Below, in pieces: positions 1-9,143 of a stretch of DNA of 64,000 bases (positions are counted from its first letter, which is position 1; each line of letters begins with the position of its first letter). A program made the translations under genes and the position numbers. The notes under the pieces are model-generated. The model did no database searches. It saw only the letters and a list, made by a program, of their open reading frames with translations, and was not told the origin of the DNA. The stretch comes from Methylomicrobium sp051061015 (GTDB taxonomy: Bacteria > Pseudomonadota > Gammaproteobacteria > Methylococcales > Methylomonadaceae), in NCBI GenBank assembly GCA_051061015.1, contig JBPFEG010000052.1:1-64000 (forward strand), given 5' to 3'.

Positions 1-61
1 AAGGAAAGTAAGGCTGGATGCGGTTGAATTGCTCCCGGGTCAGATAAAACAGATGGCTCAT
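1..61 (-). CDS. IS5-family transposase, N-terminus only (cut by window edge)
   Basis: Reading leftwards from the ATG at 61-59, about 20 codons are visible, starting MSHLFYLTREQFNRIQPYF. This matches the usual opening of IS5-family DDE transposases (MSHLFxLTxxQ...I/LxPxxP). A GGAGG ribosome-binding site (complement of 68-72) sits a few bases before the ATG, as in a real gene start. The catalytic DDE domain lies outside the window, so intactness cannot be judged. The element points away from the transporter gene at 160. Confidence 0.8.
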   Translation of the reverse strand, partial: MSHLFYLTREQFNRIQPYFP

Positions 62-141
62 GAGGAACCTCCGGTCATAAGTGAATCACTTTGCTTAGAC
101 CTTTGTGAGCCCCAAAATGATTAATAGGTCCTGAGCCTAGC
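1..141 (-). mobile_element. End of an IS5-type insertion sequence (boundary approximate)
   Basis: The transposase start at 61 implies that the terminal inverted repeat of the element lies somewhere in about 75-140. I cannot fix the boundary because the other end is not in the window. The stretch 75-141 has no other gene. The insertion therefore ends at most about 80 bases upstream of the transporter start at 160 and has probably replaced or altered its native promoter. Confidence 0.5.
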
Positions 142-159
142 ATGGTCAAAGAGGGATTC

Positions 160-3100
160 ATGAAAAAGTCGGTTCTACTTTTGCCAATCTTATTGGCGGC
201 CCTCGTCTTGCTGTCCGGTTGCAGGAAAAGCGAAACGCTTATCACTAGCCTCGAGGAGGCAAAAAACTCAAGAATCGGAGTAATGACCGGTTCGACCGGC
301 GAAGCCATTACTATCGCCAGATTTCCACAGGCGCAGGTTAAAAGCTTTGACGACATCATGGATGCAGTTGCCGCGATGAAGTCCGGGCAGCTGGACGCCA
401 TTGTGACGGGGTTTCCCGCGGCGCTTCAGGTTTCTAAAAAAAATCCGGAGCTGGGGCTGCTGTCCGAGCCACTTTCTTACGAGGACACTGCGATCGCGGT
501 CAAGAAAGGCAATGACAAACTGCTGGCGGCTTTGAACGGGATCATCGCTGAACTGAAGAACGACGGCACCTTAGAATCGATGAAAAAGCGCTGGTTCAAA
601 CCGGACCTGACCCCTTACGACGAATTGAACATCTCTCTTCCGACGGAAGGGAAACCGTTGAAAATAGGGGTGAGCGCCACTCGCGAGCCGTTCAGTTTCG
701 TCGATAAGAATGGCAGGGTCACAGGGCATGACGGCGAGCTTGCACGGATTATCGGCGCTAAACTCCAGCGGCCCGTCGAGTTTTTGAATATGAAATTCAT
801 GGCGCTGATCCCGGCACTGCAATCGGGCAAGGTGGATCTGATCATCACGGGAATGACTGCAACCGACGAACGCAAAAAATATGTCAATTTTACCCAACCC
901 TATTACGCCAATGCCCAGGTGATGCTGGTCAGAAAAAGCGTCTCTGCGACGGCACCGCCCTCATCAACCGCTCCAGGCAGCTTTGGGAAGGGGGCCGAGA
1001 TTACAAAACTGGAGGAACTCGACGGCAAAAGGATAGGCGTGCTAGGCGGTTCGGCCGGCGACCTGGCGGCTCGCAAGCACTTTCCGCATGCGGCTTTTCA
1101 GGTATTCGTCGCATCGGCGGATGCCGCCTTGGCGGTGAAGACCCGCAAGGCGGATGCCTTCGTTTATGACAAGAGCGTGCTGTTGAATCTGGCCGAGAAA
1201 AACCCCGAACTGGCCATTCTCGATCAACCGGTGGATAAGCTGGAAGTGGCTGCGGCAATTCGGAAGAATAATCACGCCTTGCTTGCGGAGATCAACGCGG
1301 TATTTTCCGAACTGAAAAAGGAAGGTAAACTCCAGGCTCTCAGAGCCAAGTGGATCGATTCGAAATATACGGTCGTGCCGCAGCTGTCGCCTATCCAAGG
1401 CTCTTCCGGGAAGGGCGTCCTCAAAATGGGGACTTGCGCAACGATCGAACCGTTTTCGTTTCAGGCGGGCGGCAAGCTGACCGGTCTGGATATCGAGCTG
1501 AGCCGGTTGATCGGCGCGCGCCTCGGCAAAAAAATCGAGATTGTCGATATGAACTTCGAGGGCCTGATCCCGGCGCTGCAGTCGGGCAAGATCGATTTCG
1601 CGTTGTCCAACTTCAATGTTACGGACGAGCGTAAGCAGCTGGTCAATTTCTCGCTTCCTTATGTCGAGAATGACATTTCGGCGCTGGTGAGGCAGCCCTC
1701 GGCATCCGGTTCCTCGGATAGACGCGAAACGATTGCCGGCCAGGGCACTGGGCTTGCCTCGGTTGCGGACCTGAAAGACAAGCGTATCGGGGTGCTGGTG
1801 GGTTCCGCCCATGACATCTATGCCGCTAAAAACTTTCCTGCAGCGACCATTCTCCAATACAAGTCTCCCGCCGATGTCGCGTTGGCGGTCAAGACCGGCA
1901 AGGTCGACGCGGCCCTTTTCGATGCCGAGCCCTTGCGCGAAATCATGTGGCGGGACGACAGTTTCGGTTTAGTGGGGGATTCCTTGTTCGATTTTGACGT
2001 TGGCGTCGGCTTCAAGAAAGACAACGAGGCCCTCCGGGATCGGTTCAATCGATTTTTAGCGGAGATCAAGCGAAATGGCGTCTACGAAGATATGGTCCGG
2101 CGCTGGATGGAACAACGCGACACGCGCATGCCGGTCATCGAAAACTCCAAAGCGAACGGCACGCTTGTGGTCGGGACCAGCGATGTGGGCTTGCCTTTTA
2201 CCGCGGTCAAGAACAACCGTCTGGTCGGTTTCGATATTGAGCTTTGCGAACGATTCGCCGCATCTCTCGGCAAAGAGGCCAAGTTTGCGAACATGGATTT
2301 CGGCAGCCTGATTGCGGCCGTATCCACCGGCAAAGTCGATCTGATCTCCAGCGCCATCTATATGACGGAAGAAAGGCAAAAACAGATCCAATTCTCCACT
2401 CCCTATTACAAGATGGGGACTCGGGTATTTGCGTTGAAGAGAAATATCCGGGCACCGAAGGAAGCAGAGGAGGCTCAAGGCACCCCAAAAAAGCTGACAT
2501 CGCTTGCCGATCTCGAAGACAAGCGTATCGGTGTGCTTCTGGGCTCCGTGCACGATTCGTATGCGATGGAGCACTATCCGCACGCCACGATCCTGCAATA
2601 CAAATCTCTGCCCGACCTGATGCTGGCGGTGAAGTCCGGAAAAGTTGATGCCGCGATCTATACACGGGAAACACTGCTCGACATGCTGCGCGGCGACAGC
2701 GAGTTGGGCCTTCTCGGCGAGTCCTTACTGTCCAACCCGATCGGGATGGGTTTCAATAAGGACAACGACCGCTTGCGGGAGCAGTTCAATGCTTTCCTGA
2801 AGCAGATCAGGTCGAACGGTGACTTCGAAGACATGAAAAGGCGCTGGATCGAAAAAGGCAGTACCGTAATGCCGGAAATTGCTAACACTGGCGTCAATGG
2901 TGACATCGTCGTGGGCATCGTCAGCGATAAGGGATTGCCGTTCGCAGTAGTCAAAGACGGCAAGCTGATCGGTTTCGATATCGAATTGGCGGAGCGCTTC
3001 GGGGCCTATCTCGGCAAGAAAGTCCAATACGCCGACATGGAGTTTGGCAATCTGATCGCGGCCGTGGCGAGCCACAAGATCGACATGATCGACAGCACGC

Positions 3101-3937
3101 TGATGCTGACCGAGGAGCGCAAGGCCCGAATCGATTTTTCGGAACCGTACTACGAACTCGGGGCCAACGTATTCGCGCTCAGGAAGAATCTAGCCGCCTA
3201 TGACAGTGATTCGAAGCCGGCGGTGCTGCCGCCCTCGTTCCTGGACAGAGTCTCCGGCAGTTTTTACAGCAACATCGTCCAGGAAAATCGCTATTTACTG
3301 ATCTGGGATGGCTTGAAAACAACAGTGACTATTTCAATATTCGCGACCTTCTTCGGTACGCTGTTCGGCGCGCTGATCTGTTTTATGCGGATGTCGAAGC
3401 GGGCGATGCTGAATCTGCCGGCCAGGCTATATATCAATATGATCCGAGGCATGCCGGTGTTAGTGCTATTGATGCTGATTTTCTATGTCGTCTTCGCCTC
3501 GGTCGACATCAATCCGGTGCTGGTCGCGATCATCGCCTTCGGGATGAATTTCGCCGCCTACACCTCGGAAATCTTCCGTTCCGGCATCGAGGGAATAGAT
3601 AGGGGACAAACCGAGGCCGGCATTGCGATGGGCTTCACCAGGGTCAAGACCCTTCGTGTATATCGTGCTACCGCAGACTGTGCAGCGCATTTTGCCGGTC
3701 TATCGAGGCGAGTTTATCTCATTGGTCAAGATGACCTCGATCGTCGGTTATATCGCGGTCCAGGATTTGACTAAGGCCAGCGACATCATCCGCAGCCGCA
3801 CCTTTGATGCATTCTTTCCGCTGATCATGGTCGCGATTCTGTATTTTCTGATTTCGTGGGTTCTGATGCAGTCGCTGGAATACCTGGAACGGATCACCGA
3901 CCCGAAATACAAACGGCAAAAAGTGGTCAAGTCATGA
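160..3937 (+). CDS. Polar amino-acid ABC importer: serial substrate-binding modules fused to permease (frameshifted)
   Basis: This lipoprotein-permease fusion belongs to the polar amino-acid uptake ABC family (SBP_bac_3 plus HisM/GlnP-type permease). The ATG at 160 is chosen over that at 142 because GAGGG lies just before it and it opens directly on a lipobox signal peptide (MKKSVLLLP...LLSGC). Numbering from 142: a lobe-2 half module at ~30-170, three complete two-lobe modules (~171-423, 424-672, 673-919), a lone lobe-1 module (~920-1030), then the permease with several membrane helices from ~1045. The reading frame breaks at a CCC run (3650-3652). Removing one C restores VKTFVYIVLPQ, the conserved permease EAA-loop region, and the frame then runs to the TGA at 3937, which overlaps the ATPase start (ATGA). 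It is either a recent frameshift or a sequencing error. Substrate specificity is not predictable. Confidence 0.85.
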
Positions 3938-5031
3938 TCAAGATCGAACATCTCTCTAAAAAATTCGGCGAACTGGCTGTGCTGAGAGACATCACGACCG
4001 AAATCAAAACCGGCGAGGTCGTCTCGATCATTGGGCCTTCCGGCACCGGCAAGAGTACGTTGCTGCGCTGTTTGAACCTGCTTGAAATGCCCAGCGGCGG
4101 CAGTATTCAGATCAAGGGCCTGGATATTCTGGACAAGAACACCGATGTCGCCCAAATTCGCCAGAAGATGAATATGGTGTTCCAGTCGTTCAATCTTTTT
4201 TGCCACCTGTCCGTAATCGAAAATCTGACGCTTGCCCCGATCAAATTGAAAAGGCTCAGCGAAGAGATCGCCCAGGCCAAAGCGCTCGAACTGTTGCGTC
4301 TGGTCGGGCTGGCCGAAAAAGCCGACTGTTACCCTGACGAGCTTTCCGGCGGGCAGCAGCAGCGTGTCGCAATTGCGCGCTGCCTGGCGATGGAGCCGGA
4401 GATCATCCTGTTCGACGAACCAACTTCCGCGCTCGATCCGACCATGGTCAGAGAGGTGCTCTCGGTGATCCGCCGGCTTGCGAAGGAGGGCATGACCATG
4501 GCGATCGTGACTCATGAAATGGACTTTGCCCGAGATGTATCGAACAGGGTGTTGTACATGGACGAAGGGATCATTTACAAAGAAGGTCCTCCGGAACAGA
4601 TTTTTGATAATCCACAAAAGGACAAGACTAAGGCTTTCATTAACCGGATCCGCAGTTACACCCGCCGGATCAGTTCGCCGGATTACGACCTGTATGCGAT
4701 GAATGCTGAAATCGAGGCGTTTTGCGAAAAGCAGATCCTGCCGAAGAAAATCCGCTACAACCTGCTGCTCCTGGTCGAAGAATTGCTGCAAATCTATAAT
4801 CCGTACTTGGGCATGGTCGTTCTGGACATGACCATCGCCTATTCGGAAAAGAACGATCGCCTGGAACTGATCTGCGAAAGCACCGGGATAAAGGCCAATC
4901 CGCTCGAGAGCGAGAGCTTGACCGACGAACTGGGGCTGATGATCATCAGAAATTTGACCGAAAGCATCGAATACCGATGGATCGACGGTAAAAACCGATT
5001 ACAATTCCGGCTTAAAACTAATTGTCCCTAA
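3934..5031 (+). CDS. Polar amino-acid ABC transporter ATPase with C-terminal RsbW-like (HATPase) domain
   Basis: 365 residues. Residues 1-245 form a GlnQ/HisP-type ATPase: Walker A GPSGTGKST (34-42), signature LSGGQQQR (137-144), Walker B IILFDEPTSALDP (from 157) and switch His in THEM (194). Standard family members stop near residue 245. Here about 110 further residues resemble the anti-sigma/serine kinase ATPase fold of RsbW and SpoIIAB: an N-box-like helix NLLLLVEELLQ without the usual Asn, a poor G1 box, and a G2-like ELGLMIIRNL. I infer a degenerate, possibly inactive kinase domain that binds an STAS partner. The ATG overlaps the stop of the permease gene (ATGA), and the STAS gene follows 11 bases later, so the three form one operon. 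Confidence 0.88.
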   Translation: MIKIEHLSKKFGELAVLRDITTEIKTGEVVSIIGPSGTGKSTLLRCLNLLEMPSGGSIQIKGLDILDKNTDVAQIRQKMNMVFQSFNLFCHLSVIENLTLAPIKLKRLSEEIAQAKALELLRLVGLAEKADCYPDELSGGQQQRVAIARCLAMEPEIILFDEPTSALDPTMVREVLSVIRRLAKEGMTMAIVTHEMDFARDVSNRVLYMDEGIIYKEGPPEQIFDNPQKDKTKAFINRIRSYTRRISSPDYDLYAMNAEIEAFCEKQILPKKIRYNLLLLVEELLQIYNPYLGMVVLDMTIAYSEKNDRLELICESTGIKANPLESESLTDELGLMIIRNLTESIEYRWIDGKNRLQFRLKTNCP

Positions 5032-5042
5032 AAAGAATATTC

Positions 5043-5378
5043 ATGAATTTGCAGATAAAAACAGAGAACCACGCCATCGTGATTGCGATTGCCGGCAGGC
5101 TGGATGCGGTGACGGCGCCGGAGTACGAAAAAAACATTCGGGAATTGATCGGCGGCGGGAAGCAGTATTTTGTGGTCGATTTCGAACGGCTCGACTACAT
5201 CAGCAGCGCCGGACTGCGGGCATTGCTGCTGATGGCCAAACTGCTGAAGGAGAAAGGCGGCAAGGTATGCTTTGCAAATGTGCAGGGAAATGTGCGTTCG
5301 GTGTTCGACATGTCCGGCTTCACGGCCTTGTTTAAGATCGAAAATTCTGTCGCCGAAGCGCTGCTGGCGCTCGGCTGA
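5043..5378 (+). CDS. STAS-domain anti-sigma factor antagonist-like protein
   Basis: 111 residues forming a single STAS domain of the SpoIIAA/RsbV type. The conserved core LDYISSAGLRAL is present. Ser55 aligns with the Ser that is phosphorylated in SpoIIAA, but the preceding Asp of the usual DSSG is Ser54. The C-terminal signature VFDMSGF is intact. Such proteins are phosphorylated by RsbW-like kinases and switch binding partners. The position directly behind an ATPase with an RsbW-like tail, and facing a complete RsbW-like kinase gene, makes a partner switch likely. No PP2C phosphatase (RsbU/SpoIIE type) is visible in this window. The ATG at 5043 fits the domain start; its ribosome-binding site is weak, consistent with coupling to the gene before it. 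Confidence 0.85.
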   Translation: MNLQIKTENHAIVIAIAGRLDAVTAPEYEKNIRELIGGGKQYFVVDFERLDYISSAGLRALLLMAKLLKEKGGKVCFANVQGNVRSVFDMSGFTALFKIENSVAEALLALG

Positions 5379-5400
5379 TAGAGAGGTTTCAGGCCCTTTT

Positions 5401-5895
5401 TTATTCCGGCATTTTAGTCGGCAAGCGTTTGCGCAATACGATCGTATTGCCGGTGCCATCGTAGGATGCCTGGGTCTCGTCCATCAGCGTTTTCACGATA
5501 TGCACCCCAAGGCCGCCAATCGGGCGCTCGCCGATATCTAGCTCCAGATTGGGCTTCGGGGCCTGCACGAACGGATCAAACCGGGGCGCGTTGTCCTTGA
5601 GAACGATTTCCAGCCAGTCCCCTGTGACGCTCATATGGACATGGATGAAGCGGTCGGCGGCCCCCTTGAAGCCATAAAGAATAGTATTGATGATTAACTC
5701 TTCCAGGCACAAGTTGGCGGAAAAAGCCAGATTCGGATCGGGCAGCGCCCGATTGACAGCCTCGGCCAGTTTTTCGATTGCTTCGAGCCGGGAGGGGACT
5801 TTGCAATCCAGTAAGATATTCTTGCCCTGTCCGAAAAGACGAGACTGTTTGTGTCCGGCTTCCCGAATCGAGGCAGGTTTGTCAGATTTCGCCAT
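5401..5895 (-). CDS. RsbW-like serine-protein kinase (anti-sigma-type HATPase)
   Basis: 164 residues. The Bergerat ATP-binding motifs are well kept: N-box with ANLCLEELIINTILYGF, G1 box DNAPRFDP and G2 box IGGLGVHIVK. This matches the family of single-domain RsbW/SpoIIAB-like kinases that phosphorylate STAS proteins, in contrast to the degenerate copy on the ABC ATPase. The gene is convergent with the STAS gene, with only 22 bases between their stops. The natural target is therefore the neighbouring STAS protein, though this is inference. No sigma factor gene is near, so the output may be the transporter or another partner rather than a sigma factor. Confidence 0.85.
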   Translation of the reverse strand: MAKSDKPASIREAGHKQSRLFGQGKNILLDCKVPSRLEAIEKLAEAVNRALPDPNLAFSANLCLEELIINTILYGFKGAADRFIHVHMSVTGDWLEIVLKDNAPRFDPFVQAPKPNLELDIGERPIGGLGVHIVKTLMDETQASYDGTGNTIVLRKRLPTKMPE

Positions 5896-5999
5896 CTTAA
5901 TACCCGCATCTCAAAATTGTATTTTAACGATTGGCTGGGCGCTTTAATACGTTTTGCTAATTTTCCGGTGCAATGATGTTGATAACTAGGCAGTAACAG

Positions 6000-6035
6000 T
6001 TGCCGCCGCCAGCGGCACAAGGGCGGCAATTTTCT
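6000..6035 (+). terminator. Hairpin with T-rich tail
   Basis: TTGCCGCC (6000-6007) pairs perfectly with GGCGGCAA (6022-6029), loop 14 bases, followed by TTTTCTT. It resembles an intrinsic terminator reading rightwards, but no plus-strand gene lies just upstream. It may insulate haoAB or act as a leader element. Confidence 0.4.
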
Positions 6036-6370
6036 TGCTAATGTTCAGGGAATTACCAAACTGAGCCGCTTGAGTCCAAAACCAGAGCGAAAGATGGGAC
6101 ATTCTGTAAAAGACGCAAAAAACCTTCTTGATAGTCAGCGCTGTTTTCCACCCGGCATAGGGAGCCGGAAAAAGCCGGGATAGGCGGGAATTTTCATCAG
6201 TAAATTTGTTTGAATGGGGGCATCCCAGATAGAAAGTTGCAGCGTTATAACCTCAGTCGCACGGACGTATACACGCCTCCCCAAACAGGTAAGAAAATTG
6301 TTGCCTCAGTGTTCCAAATCTGTATAAATGCAATCTTTGCAATTATGGTTTCATTAGTATGGGGATTGCG

Positions 6371-6398
6371 TTAGACTTTAGTATCGAATCGATATAAT
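6371..6398 (+). promoter_or_regulatory. Candidate promoter for haoAB
   Basis: A perfect TATAAT (6393-6398) lies 30 bases before the haoA ATG. The -35 side is poor (TTAGAC at 6371-6376, spacing 16), so activator dependence is possible. A strong ribosome-binding site TAGGAGG (6417-6423) follows. Confidence 0.4.
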
Positions 6399-6428
6399 AA
6401 AATCTAGAACCGGTCGTAGGAGGTGTAC

Positions 6429-8075
6429 ATGAGACACAAGATGCTTGATTTGCTGAATATAATATTATTCAGTCTAATAGGGTTCAGTGGTATCGGATTT
6501 GCCAGCACCGAACTCCCCGATTTCGACAAACTCAAGAAGAGTTATTACGATACGCATCCAGGCAAGGGTTCGCATGGCGCTTATTGGGAGCCGATTCCGA
6601 TTCAGAAATTTTGGAATCCCAAGGATTTCTATAAACCGCCCAAAACCGTTCAGGGCGAATTCGGCCGCAACGACTGCGTCACCTGTCATGAAGCCTCCAG
6701 TCCGGGAGCCTTCCATGCCTGGAAAAACAGCGTCCACAGTGATTTGGCTGCGATTCGGAACCTGCCGGACAACGACGTCCGCGCCTACAAAAAAGAAAAG
6801 CTGGCCGAAGTGGAAGTCAATCTGGCCAAACTGGGTCTCCTTGAAAAAGACCAACAACTCAATCAGGTCGGCTGTATCGACTGCCATGGCGGCGTCGGTA
6901 AGGAAAAGATCAATCACGCCGAGAATCTGGTCATGCCGGACCGTGTCGCCTGCGGCACCTGCCATTTGAATGAATTCGCAGAAGCCGAATCCGAAAAACA
7001 GCAAGAATGGCCGCAAAAACAATGGGGCAAAGGCCATCCTTCCCATGCGGTCGACTGGGAAGCGAACGTCGAAAACACCGTTTGGGCGGCCATGCCCGAA
7101 CGGGAAGTGGCGCAAGGCTGCGACATGTGCCATTACCAGCAAAATAAATGCGACGGCTGCCATACGCGTCATAGCTTCTCGGTGGCTGAAGCGAGGCAAC
7201 CGGAAGCCTGCTCCACCTGCCACAACGGCGTGGATCACAATGAGTTTGAAAACTTCATGATGTCCAAGCACGGCACCGTGTACCAGACCCAGGGTAAAGC
7301 CAAGTGGAATTTCGAGGTGCCGTTGAAAGACGCGATCGCGAAGGGTGGATATACGGCGCCGACATGCCAGGTCTGCCACTTTGAATACCAAGGCGAATAT
7401 TCCCACAATCTGGTACGGAAAGTCCGCTGGGCATTCAACCCGACGCCAGCTATCGCCGATAATCTCGGTCATCCCTGGTTCGAGGACCGCAAGCAGGCAT
7501 GGGTCGATACGTGTAGCCTCTGCCATTCGGCCAGCTTTGCCAAGACTTATCTGGATACAGCCGACAAGGGCACCATTCAAGCCCTGGCTGTGGAGCAGGA
7601 AGCGAGGAAAGTCGTCACCAAACTTTATGACGACGGACTGCTGGTCGGACAGAAAACCAACCGGCCTCATCCGCCTGCACCTGAAAAAGATGTGCCCGGC
7701 GGATTCTTCCAATTGTTCTGGGCGAAAGGCAATAACCCTAGCCATGTGGAGCGCATTCACGCCGATATGTGGGAGCACGACCTGATCAAGCACTATAAGG
7801 GTATTTTCCATGCCAATCCCGGCGGCTTCACCTACACCGAAGGCTGGTCGGAATTGCTTAAGGATTATACCCAGATCATGGATGAAGACACGCGCCTGCG
7901 CGAGGCGGCTGGGAAGTCTGCGCCTGCGTCTGCTCCGGTATCATCTTCAACCAGTGAGAAAGGCGGCAGTAACAGTTTGCTCATTACCGGGCTGTTGCTG
8001 ATTGTGTTTGGTGTGGGGGTGGCTTATATGGTCCTGAAGCCGGCCCGGCTCGGAAAACCGGATGAAGGTGTGTAG
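6429..8075 (+). CDS. haoA: Octaheme hydroxylamine oxidoreductase, membrane-anchored
   Basis: 548 residues. It oxidises hydroxylamine, in the periplasm, to nitric oxide/nitrite-level products; in methanotrophs it detoxifies the hydroxylamine formed when methane monooxygenase attacks ammonia. A signal peptide is followed by eight CxxCH heme sites (CVTCH near residue 83, then CIDCH, CGTCH, CDMCH, CDGCH, CSTCH, CQVCH and CSLCH near 362), exactly the HAO count. The segment NPGGFTYTEGWSELL after the hemes is where I would expect the tyrosine that cross-links to the P460 heme; this assignment is from memory of the family. A C-terminal hydrophobic helix (about 518-540) suggests membrane anchoring. 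The ATG at 6429 is set by TAGGAGG six bases upstream rather than the GTG at 6423. haoB follows 14 bases later. Confidence 0.95.
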   Translation: MRHKMLDLLNIILFSLIGFSGIGFASTELPDFDKLKKSYYDTHPGKGSHGAYWEPIPIQKFWNPKDFYKPPKTVQGEFGRNDCVTCHEASSPGAFHAWKNSVHSDLAAIRNLPDNDVRAYKKEKLAEVEVNLAKLGLLEKDQQLNQVGCIDCHGGVGKEKINHAENLVMPDRVACGTCHLNEFAEAESEKQQEWPQKQWGKGHPSHAVDWEANVENTVWAAMPEREVAQGCDMCHYQQNKCDGCHTRHSFSVAEARQPEACSTCHNGVDHNEFENFMMSKHGTVYQTQGKAKWNFEVPLKDAIAKGGYTAPTCQVCHFEYQGEYSHNLVRKVRWAFNPTPAIADNLGHPWFEDRKQAWVDTCSLCHSASFAKTYLDTADKGTIQALAVEQEARKVVTKLYDDGLLVGQKTNRPHPPAPEKDVPGGFFQLFWAKGNNPSHVERIHADMWEHDLIKHYKGIFHANPGGFTYTEGWSELLKDYTQIMDEDTRLREAAGKSAPASAPVSSSTSEKGGSNSLLITGLLLIVFGVGVAYMVLKPARLGKPDEGV

Positions 8076-8089
8076 GACAGCGAGCGGCA

Positions 8090-9097
8090 ATGATGTCCCA
8101 GGCAATAGGGAAAGGGCTGCTTCTGTTGATAAGTGTCGTGCTGCTGGTAACGGGCGGCACGATACTCTACCGGCAGCTGCTGCTTTCATCTGCCATTACG
8201 GGGGAGGACACGAAAAATGGGGATCGGCTCAGCGTCCGTCATGCGCCGGAACCGCAGGGCAGTGTGCAAGGGCATTTCATGGCCCAGTCGATTGAACGCT
8301 ATACCTTCAGCCAGGAGGGCAAGAATCTGTTCGACCTGCTGGTGGCCCAGTATCAAGATGGCGCGGGCATTCAACATCAGGCGGTTCTGTTTCCCAGAGA
8401 CGCGGAGGCTATTGCTTCCAGCCCGACCGGGCTGCGCCATGACATCTGGCAAGCCGCCGCGGATGTCATGGCCCGCAAGGCGCCGGAGGACGCGTTATTC
8501 CTGAGTTGGTGGGATGATGGTCAGCGGATTCATTTCCTGAGCGGCAAAGAGGCCTGGCTACGCAAGCCGGCCGATAAAACCTTTATGGGGCCGGTTTGGA
8601 AAGCGTTAAAAGGCGTTCTGCCCGCGGCATCGGCCGAAGAAAGTTCGCGCTTGGCGCAAATGGCGCGCTGGCTGACCATGGACAGTGAAAAAGCCTTGGC
8701 GGAGATCGCGGCGCATTTCGGAACGTCGCGGCCCGTCTATCTCCTGGTCAACAATGACCTGCTGCTGCATCAGTCCGAACTTACCGCCTACGGCGGCACG
8801 CCCTTGTCCTTCAATTCAAAAAATATTCCCGCGGGCGATGACTTGCATGGGGATATCGGCCGGGTCAAACGCTGGGCACAGGAAGAAGGTGACGGCAGTT
8901 ACCTGGCGCAGAAAGAAGGCACTTATTACCGCGTCTGGTCCACGCCCGATGCGAAAGCCAAAAACACGCTGTTGGTCAGACTGTTGCCTTTTGTGGATTC
9001 GCTAAAGAAGTTGCCCGAAGGCGTCAGTCTGGTCTATCAAAGCCATTGGGGCGGTTTTTTGGCTATTTATCGAATCGATTACGCTTCTATTCATTAA
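8090..9097 (+). CDS. haoB: Hydroxylamine oxidation protein HaoB
   Basis: 335 residues with an N-terminal membrane helix (about residues 7-27) and a soluble, probably periplasmic, remainder. It lies 14 bases behind haoA in the same direction, which is the conserved place and size of haoB in ammonia oxidisers and methanotrophs. Its biochemical role is unknown in the family; it is thought to assist HAO or electron transfer. No c-type heme motif is present. A second ATG follows immediately (8093), so the start is uncertain by one codon. No cytochrome c554 or cM552 gene follows, as is usual in methanotrophs, unlike nitrifiers. Confidence 0.85.
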   Translation: MMSQAIGKGLLLLISVVLLVTGGTILYRQLLLSSAITGEDTKNGDRLSVRHAPEPQGSVQGHFMAQSIERYTFSQEGKNLFDLLVAQYQDGAGIQHQAVLFPRDAEAIASSPTGLRHDIWQAAADVMARKAPEDALFLSWWDDGQRIHFLSGKEAWLRKPADKTFMGPVWKALKGVLPAASAEESSRLAQMARWLTMDSEKALAEIAAHFGTSRPVYLLVNNDLLLHQSELTAYGGTPLSFNSKNIPAGDDLHGDIGRVKRWAQEEGDGSYLAQKEGTYYRVWSTPDAKAKNTLLVRLLPFVDSLKKLPEGVSLVYQSHWGGFLAIYRIDYASIH

Positions 9098-9143
9098 TAA
9101 TCCATTGAGCGGTATCGTTCTTCCTGCGCTTGTTCCTTGCCAA

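Larger units (their letters stand above)
5896..6428. other. Intergenic region between kinase and haoA
   Basis: 533 bases without a convincing gene. It holds a GC-rich hairpin with a T-rich tail (6000-6033), a second GC-rich inverted repeat (CCCGGC 6151-6156 with GCCGGG 6174-6179) and a promoter-like TATAAT before haoA. It probably contains divergent control regions for the kinase gene and haoAB. Confidence 0.6.

Noticed and set aside
1042..1857. Long minus-strand open frame (271 codons) opposite the binding-protein array
   Set aside because: It is antisense to clear SBP modules, has no family likeness, and arises from the repeated GC-rich codons of the array.
6474..7811. 445-codon minus-strand frame opposite haoA
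   Set aside because: haoA on the plus strand has all eight heme motifs; the antisense frame is a composition artefact without any recognisable domain.
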